DNA of 10,806 bases, taken from the NCBI GenBank assembly GCA_963205155.1, contig CAUJJY010000260.1:1-10806 (forward strand), in the 5' to 3' direction. Positions within the stretch are counted from its first letter, which is position 1. The number at the start of each line of letters is the position of its first letter. Position numbers and translations under genes: made by a program. Below are positions 7,327 through 10,806 of the stretch, in pieces. This stretch comes from Candidatus Zixiibacteriota bacterium (GTDB lineage Bacteria; Zixibacteria; MSB-5A5; CAIYYT01). The notes below the pieces were generated by a model. The model was not told where the DNA came from. It saw only the letters and a program-made list of their open reading frames with translations, and did not search any database.

Positions 7327-7768
7327 GTTGATGCACCTCCTCGGCATTGGGGTCGAAATTGTAGTCGTGCAATTTCAAAGGTCCCAAGGCGCGAATCTGT
7401 TCGGTGAACTCGGTGATGACCTCTTGGAATCGGCCGCCTTCGGAAGCCGAAACCCATTCGAGGCGCATGCGGTTGCGATCGATTCCCAATTGTTGAAGCA
7501 ACAATTGCGTCAGGGGCATTCGGCGCATGCACTTGTAGTTCCCTTCGATGTAGTGACAATCGCCGGGATGACAACCGCAAATCAGCACACCATCGGCGCC
7601 GCGGCGGAAGGCATCGAGGATAAATGCCGGATCCACCCGACCGGAGCACATAACGCGAATGCTAGTCACATTGGGTGGATAGTGCATGCGCGCAGTGCCG
7701 GCGAGATCGGCGCCGGTATAGCTGCACCAGTTGCAGAGAAAGCCGACAATTCTCGGTTCAAAGCTCAT
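7319..7768 (-). CDS. mvhD: MvhD/FlpD-type [2Fe-2S] hydrogenase delta subunit
   Basis: 149 residues, the normal size for MvhD (FlpD domain), the small [2Fe-2S] protein that hands electrons from the hydrogenase small subunit to HdrA. Conserved cysteines are C12 and C15 (FLCNWCSYTGAD), C41 (RVMCSGRVDP), and C64, C66 and C71 (ICGCHPGDCHYIEGN). The SGRVDP and HPGDCHY segments are diagnostic of the family. It is encoded between the HdrA-like gene (four-base ATGA overlap) and the small subunit gene (eight-base overlap), where a connector would be expected. A GAGGGG site eight bases upstream of the ATG serves as ribosome binding site. In some bacteria MvhD is fused to HdrA; here it is separate. Confidence 0.94.
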   Translation of the reverse strand: MSFEPRIVGFLCNWCSYTGADLAGTARMHYPPNVTSIRVMCSGRVDPAFILDAFRRGADGVLICGCHPGDCHYIEGNYKCMRRMPLTQLLLQQLGIDRNRMRLEWVSASEGGRFQEVITEFTEQIRALGPLKLHDYNFDPNAEEVHQHV

Positions 7769-9522
7769 GACAAAATCCCCTCAATCTGCGCATAGATTTG
7801 TTCATCGGTGAAGTGGCGGCCCTTGATCGCTCCCGAAGGACAAGCCGCGACGCAGGTGCCGCAAGCCTTGCACAGCGCGGAATTGATGTGGCTGATCTTC
7901 TTTTCGGGATCAAAGTCGATCGCGTGATATGGGCACATGTCATTACAGATTTTGCAGCCGGAACAAAGCTCGTCCTGGACTTCGGCGTAAGTTGCATCCA
8001 TCAGGACTTCGCCCTGGCACAAAAGTCGCATTACTTGTGCGGCAGCCGCCGAACCCTGTGCGACGGAGTCAGGAATGTCCTTTGCACCCTGGCAGACTCC
8101 GGCGAGGAAGATTCCCTCGGTTGACGTTGATACCGGAGCGAGTTTGGGATGCGATTCGATAAACCAGCCGTCGGCACCGGTCGAGATATTGAAACGTCGT
8201 GCCATGTCCTTTGCGTCGGCGCGTGCCTCGAGCGCGGTGCAAAGAACGATCATGTCGACCGGGACTTCGCGATACTTGCCGATCATTGTGTCTTCGCAGC
8301 GGACAATCATGGCACCTTCAGCTTCCTGTGATTGGCTGGCTGGGGCAACTTCGGCGCCTTTACCGCGAATGACATTGCCGCCCTCATCGAGAATTCGCTG
8401 GTAAAATTCTTCGTAACCCTTTCCGAATGAGCGCATGTCGATATAGAACTGATAGACATCGGCCTTGGTTTTCTCCATGATCAAGTGCGAGAACTTAAGG
8501 GCGTACATGCAGCAAACGCGGCTGCAGTATTTGTGGTGGTTTTCGTCGCGACTACCGATGCAGTGGATGATGGCAATCCGGCGCGGTTCTTCGCCGTTCT
8601 CCAAACAGATCTTTCCGCCGGTCGGTCCGGCGGCATTGTTCATTTTCTCAAACTCAATTGACGACACAACGTTGGGATAGCGGCCGTAACCGTACTGCTT
8701 CATCGGTGTCGGATCGAAATCGTCAAAGCCGGTGGCAAGAACAACAGCGCCGACTTCGATTTCTTCGAATTCTGCGCGATCGCCGTAGTCGATACAGTCC
8801 TTGGGGCATACCTTTTCGCAAATCATGCACCCGCCGGTTTTATAGTGGATGCAGTTTTCGCGCACGATATAAGGCACGTTGGGGACTGCCTGTCGGAATG
8901 GTAATGTGATAGCGGCATTGGGGCCCAGGTTTAGTTCGCGGTGATTGATGACCCGCTCCTCAATATCCTGCATCTTGATATGCCCGGTCGGGCAGTACTT
9001 GGCACAGGCGCCGCAGAGAATGCAAGCCTCGGAATCCAAGTCGAACGGGGTTGATACATCGCGATCTTGGCCCCGATTGACAAAGGTCAGAGCGTGAGCA
9101 CCGACAACCTCGTCGCAGATGCGCACGCAGAGTCCGCAGAGAATGCAAGTGTAGGTTCCATGTCCCCAGCGAGGCTCCTTGACACCGAACTTCGCTGCAT
9201 AATGCTCCAGCAAGGGGACCGGGGCGCAGTTGGCCATCAACATTTCAAGGTTTGTTCGGCGTGCATTGACCACTCGTGGAGTTTCGGTGAATATTTCCAG
9301 ACCGTCCCAAGCCGGGTAATTGCAGGCCGTTACGATCTTGCTCCAGCCCTTGTTGTTGCGAGCCTCCACGACACAGATTCGGCAAGCAGCATACGGGCTC
9401 ATAAATGGGTAGTAGCAGAGAGTTGGAATTTCGACTCCCAACGACTGTGCAGCGCCCAGGACGTACGAGCCCTCTTCGACCTCGATCGCTTGACCGTCTA
9501 TTTTAATCTTAACAGTTGCCAT
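7765..9522 (-). CDS. hdrA: NuoG-HdrA chimeric iron-sulfur flavoprotein-like subunit
   Basis: 585 residues; numbers below count from the alternative ATG at 9525, one codon upstream. The N-terminus is NuoG/HydA-like: a [2Fe-2S] ferredoxin fold with C37, C48, C51 and C68, then the RRTNLEMLMAN helix, then two [4Fe-4S] sites (C127/130/133/137 and C168/171/174/178). From about residue 200 it follows HdrA: the FRQAVPNVPYI segment, C225/C233/C236/C240/C244, VVLATGFDDFDP (261-272), QYGYGRYPNVVSS, the GSR...YCSRVCCMYALK motif with C334/C338/C339, the MRSFGKGYEEFY segment, and a flavoprotein C-terminal motif GIFLAG...DIPDSVAQGSAAA (471-496). The C-terminus is a further 2x[4Fe-4S] ferredoxin (C521-C531, C552-C562). 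The HdrA front half with the GxGxxG FAD-binding Rossmann motif is absent. The protein likely gathers electrons from MvhD and passes them to NuoF and ferredoxin; whether it holds FAD is open. Start at 9522 is preferred because AGGAG (9529-9533) is six bases away. Confidence 0.85.
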   Translation of the reverse strand: MATVKIKIDGQAIEVEEGSYVLGAAQSLGVEIPTLCYYPFMSPYAACRICVVEARNNKGWSKIVTACNYPAWDGLEIFTETPRVVNARRTNLEMLMANCAPVPLLEHYAAKFGVKEPRWGHGTYTCILCGLCVRICDEVVGAHALTFVNRGQDRDVSTPFDLDSEACILCGACAKYCPTGHIKMQDIEERVINHRELNLGPNAAITLPFRQAVPNVPYIVRENCIHYKTGGCMICEKVCPKDCIDYGDRAEFEEIEVGAVVLATGFDDFDPTPMKQYGYGRYPNVVSSIEFEKMNNAAGPTGGKICLENGEEPRRIAIIHCIGSRDENHHKYCSRVCCMYALKFSHLIMEKTKADVYQFYIDMRSFGKGYEEFYQRILDEGGNVIRGKGAEVAPASQSQEAEGAMIVRCEDTMIGKYREVPVDMIVLCTALEARADAKDMARRFNISTGADGWFIESHPKLAPVSTSTEGIFLAGVCQGAKDIPDSVAQGSAAAAQVMRLLCQGEVLMDATYAEVQDELCSGCKICNDMCPYHAIDFDPEKKISHINSALCKACGTCVAACPSGAIKGRHFTDEQIYAQIEGILS

Positions 9523-9528
9523 CATAGT

Positions 9529-9533
9529 CTCCT
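9529..9533 (-). promoter_or_regulatory. Ribosome binding site choosing between two adjacent ATG codons (NuoG-HdrA)
   Basis: AGGAG on the minus strand is three bases from the ATG at 9525 and six bases from the ATG at 9522. The second spacing is closer to optimal, so translation probably begins at 9522. The site lies just before and across the stop of the upstream NuoF-like gene (9532-9534), so the two are coupled. Confidence 0.5.
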
Positions 9534-10806
9534 ATGCCACGGTCGCCGGCTGTTTAGCGGTTTCCTTGGGCTGCCAGAGTTCGCGGGCTTTCAGTTGGAT
9601 CTTGTCGCCTTCGCCGCGCTTGACTCGCTTGATCGAGTTGTAGCGACAGATCTGGTAACAAGCTCCACATTGAATGCACTTGTCCTGGATGATCATGTGC
9701 AGGCGTTTGGGTTCGCCGACGATAGCGTTAGTCGGGCAGGGTTTGACACAGGCGTGACAGCCAGTGCAGGTATTGTCGATGGCGTGCGCCACCAGTTCCT
9801 TGCAGACACCGGCTGGGCAGCGTTTGTCGCGAACGTGCGCGATGTATTCCTGGCGGAAGTAACGAATCGTTGAAAGCACCGGATTCGGAGCTGAACCGCC
9901 GAGTTGACACAAACTGGTGTCGATGATAACCTGCGACAGTTCCTCGAGGTATTCAATGTCCTCCATTGTGCCGTTGCCTTCACAGATCTTGTTGAGAATG
10001 TTCAGCATCACCACAATGCCTTCACGACAAGGCACACATTTGCCGCAAGACTCCTCCTGAAGGAATTTCAGAAAATACCGCGCGACATCGACCATGCAGG
10101 AATCTTCATCCATCACGATCATGCCACCCGACCCCATCATCGAACCGGCTTTGGTGAGTTCGTCGAAGTCTACAGGCAAATCGAGCAAGCTGACCGGTTC
10201 ATCTTCCTCGCGAATATCGCCATGCGCCACCATACTGGCATGAACAGAAGTTTCGGAGGTTTCGACGATCAAGGTACCGCCCGATGGGCCACCGGTTTGC
10301 ACGGCTTTGAAGCGTTTCTTGTTCGGGACTCCGCCGCCGATGTCGTAGAGAATCTCGCGCAGGGTAATGCCCATGGGCACCTCGACCAGGCCGGTGTTGT
10401 TGATCTTGCCGGTGAGAGCAAATACTTTGGTACCTTTAGAGTTGGGGGTGCCAATCCCGGCAAAGTACTCGGCGCCCTTTTCAATAATGACCGGAATGTT
10501 AGCCCACGTTTCGACGTTATTCAGATTCGATGGTTTTTCCCAAAGACCGGCTTCCACCGTGTGGATATACTTTGCCCGCGGTTCACCGACTTTCCCTTCC
10601 AGCGAAGCCATCAAAGCGGTTGATTCACCGCAGACAAATGCACCGCCGCCGCGGGAAATCTCAATCTCGAAATTGAATCCGGTTCCGAGAATATTCTGCC
10701 CGATCAGACCGTACTCGCGCGCCTGATTCATCGCAATTGTCAGGTTCTTGACCGCCAGCGGGTATTCGTTGCGAACATAAACGAAACCATCATTACTGCC
10801 GATGGC
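9532..10806 (-). CDS. NuoF/HydB-like NAD(P)H-binding FMN flavoprotein with C-terminal 2x[4Fe-4S], 5' partial
   Basis: The frame runs open to the window edge; 424 C-terminal residues are visible (numbered from the edge). They begin inside the FMN/NADH domain at YVRNEYPLAV. Then come the CGESTALMASLEGK segment and NNVETWANIP, typical of NuoF and HydB. The N3-type [4Fe-4S] ligands are C254, C257, C260 (ESCGKCVPCREG) and C300 (SLCQLGGSAPNP). The C-terminus adds a ferredoxin with two CxxCxxCxxxC sites (C347-C357 and C377-C387), as in HydB/HndC of multimeric hydrogenases but not classical complex I NuoF. Together this predicts a soluble subunit that exchanges hydride with NAD(H) or NADP(H) through FMN. 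Visible residues about 178-206 hold an insertion after GGPSGG, where the usual Cys is Thr. It is the most upstream gene seen in the operon; a NuoE-like partner may lie beyond the edge (inference). Confidence 0.9.
   Translation of the reverse strand, partial: AIGSNDGFVYVRNEYPLAVKNLTIAMNQAREYGLIGQNILGTGFNFEIEISRGGGAFVCGESTALMASLEGKVGEPRAKYIHTVEAGLWEKPSNLNNVETWANIPVIIEKGAEYFAGIGTPNSKGTKVFALTGKINNTGLVEVPMGITLREILYDIGGGVPNKKRFKAVQTGGPSGGTLIVETSETSVHASMVAHGDIREEDEPVSLLDLPVDFDELTKAGSMMGSGGMIVMDEDSCMVDVARYFLKFLQEESCGKCVPCREGIVVMLNILNKICEGNGTMEDIEYLEELSQVIIDTSLCQLGGSAPNPVLSTIRYFRQEYIAHVRDKRCPAGVCKELVAHAIDNTCTGCHACVKPCPTNAIVGEPKRLHMIIQDKCIQCGACYQICRYNSIKRVKRGEGDKIQLKARELWQPKETAKQPATVA

Noticed and set aside
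7157..7795. + strand open frame (212 codons) opposite mvhD and mvhG
   Set aside because: It spans two genes whose conserved cysteine motifs are certain, and has no family resemblance of its own.
9067..9873. Long + strand open frame (268 codons) opposite the HdrA-like and NuoF-like genes
   Set aside because: It runs antisense across two well-supported genes, crosses their junction and shows no recognisable domain. Its low stop frequency follows from the codon use of the real genes.
9904..10623. Long + strand open frame (239 codons) opposite the NuoF-like gene
   Set aside because: Antisense shadow of a strongly conserved NuoF-like coding sequence; the His/Asp-rich composition is typical of a complementary frame.
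1..10806. CRISPR array, tRNA/rRNA gene, insertion sequence or long direct repeat
   Set aside because: Reading through the window showed no regularly spaced repeats, no transposase-like product and no RNA gene; nearly all bases are explained by nine coding sequences.

Overview
The window reads as bacterial chromosomal DNA of moderate G+C content, densely packed with genes. The gene mix suggests an anaerobic, uncultured-type bacterium: a cytoplasmic group 3c-like [NiFe] hydrogenase with HdrA- and NuoF-type electron-transfer subunits, a DUF2723 (TMEM260-like) membrane protein with TPRs, and an ERCC4/helix-hairpin-helix protein. Lineages of the FCB/Zixibacteria kind would fit, but that placement is inference from gene content and no taxonomic marker is visible.

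Layout. Bases 1-2663 are read on the + strand. They hold the 3' end of an ERCC4-nuclease/HhH gene, cut by the window edge, then a 716-residue polytopic membrane protein with a C-terminal TPR region. Everything from 2676 to the right edge is read on the - strand. In transcription order (right to left) this is: a NuoF/HydB-like flavoprotein (5' end outside the window), a NuoG-HdrA chimeric iron-sulfur protein, MvhD, the hydrogenase small subunit, the large subunit, a hydrogenase maturation protease, and a 101-residue DnaJ-type zinc-finger protein. After a 107-base gap that carries a good sigma70-like promoter comes an MtaB-like tRNA methylthiotransferase, which converges on the membrane protein gene.

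How the genes work together. Five of the six junctions in the seven-gene hydrogenase unit overlap (from 4 to about 35 bases) and the sixth has a gap of only 6-9 bases, so it is almost certainly one translationally coupled operon. The products form an electron-transfer chain: the [NiFe] site (large subunit), Fe-S relay (small subunit), MvhD [2Fe-2S] connector, a multi-cluster NuoG/HdrA scaffold, and the NuoF FMN/NAD(P)H site. This is the part list of a soluble hydrogenase linking H2 to NAD(P)H and ferredoxin, plausibly by flavin-based electron bifurcation. The protease gene is ready to trim the 28-residue C-terminal tail of the large subunit.

Most unusual points: (1) the MtaB-like protein has lost two of the three cysteines of the radical SAM CxxxCxxC motif (GxxxGxxC); (2) the HdrA-like protein has a NuoG-type N-terminus where the FAD-binding Rossmann half of HdrA should be; (3) a stand-alone four-repeat DnaJ cysteine-rich domain is coupled to the hydrogenase maturation gene; (4) the NuoF-like protein has an insertion of about 25 residues after its GGPSGG motif.
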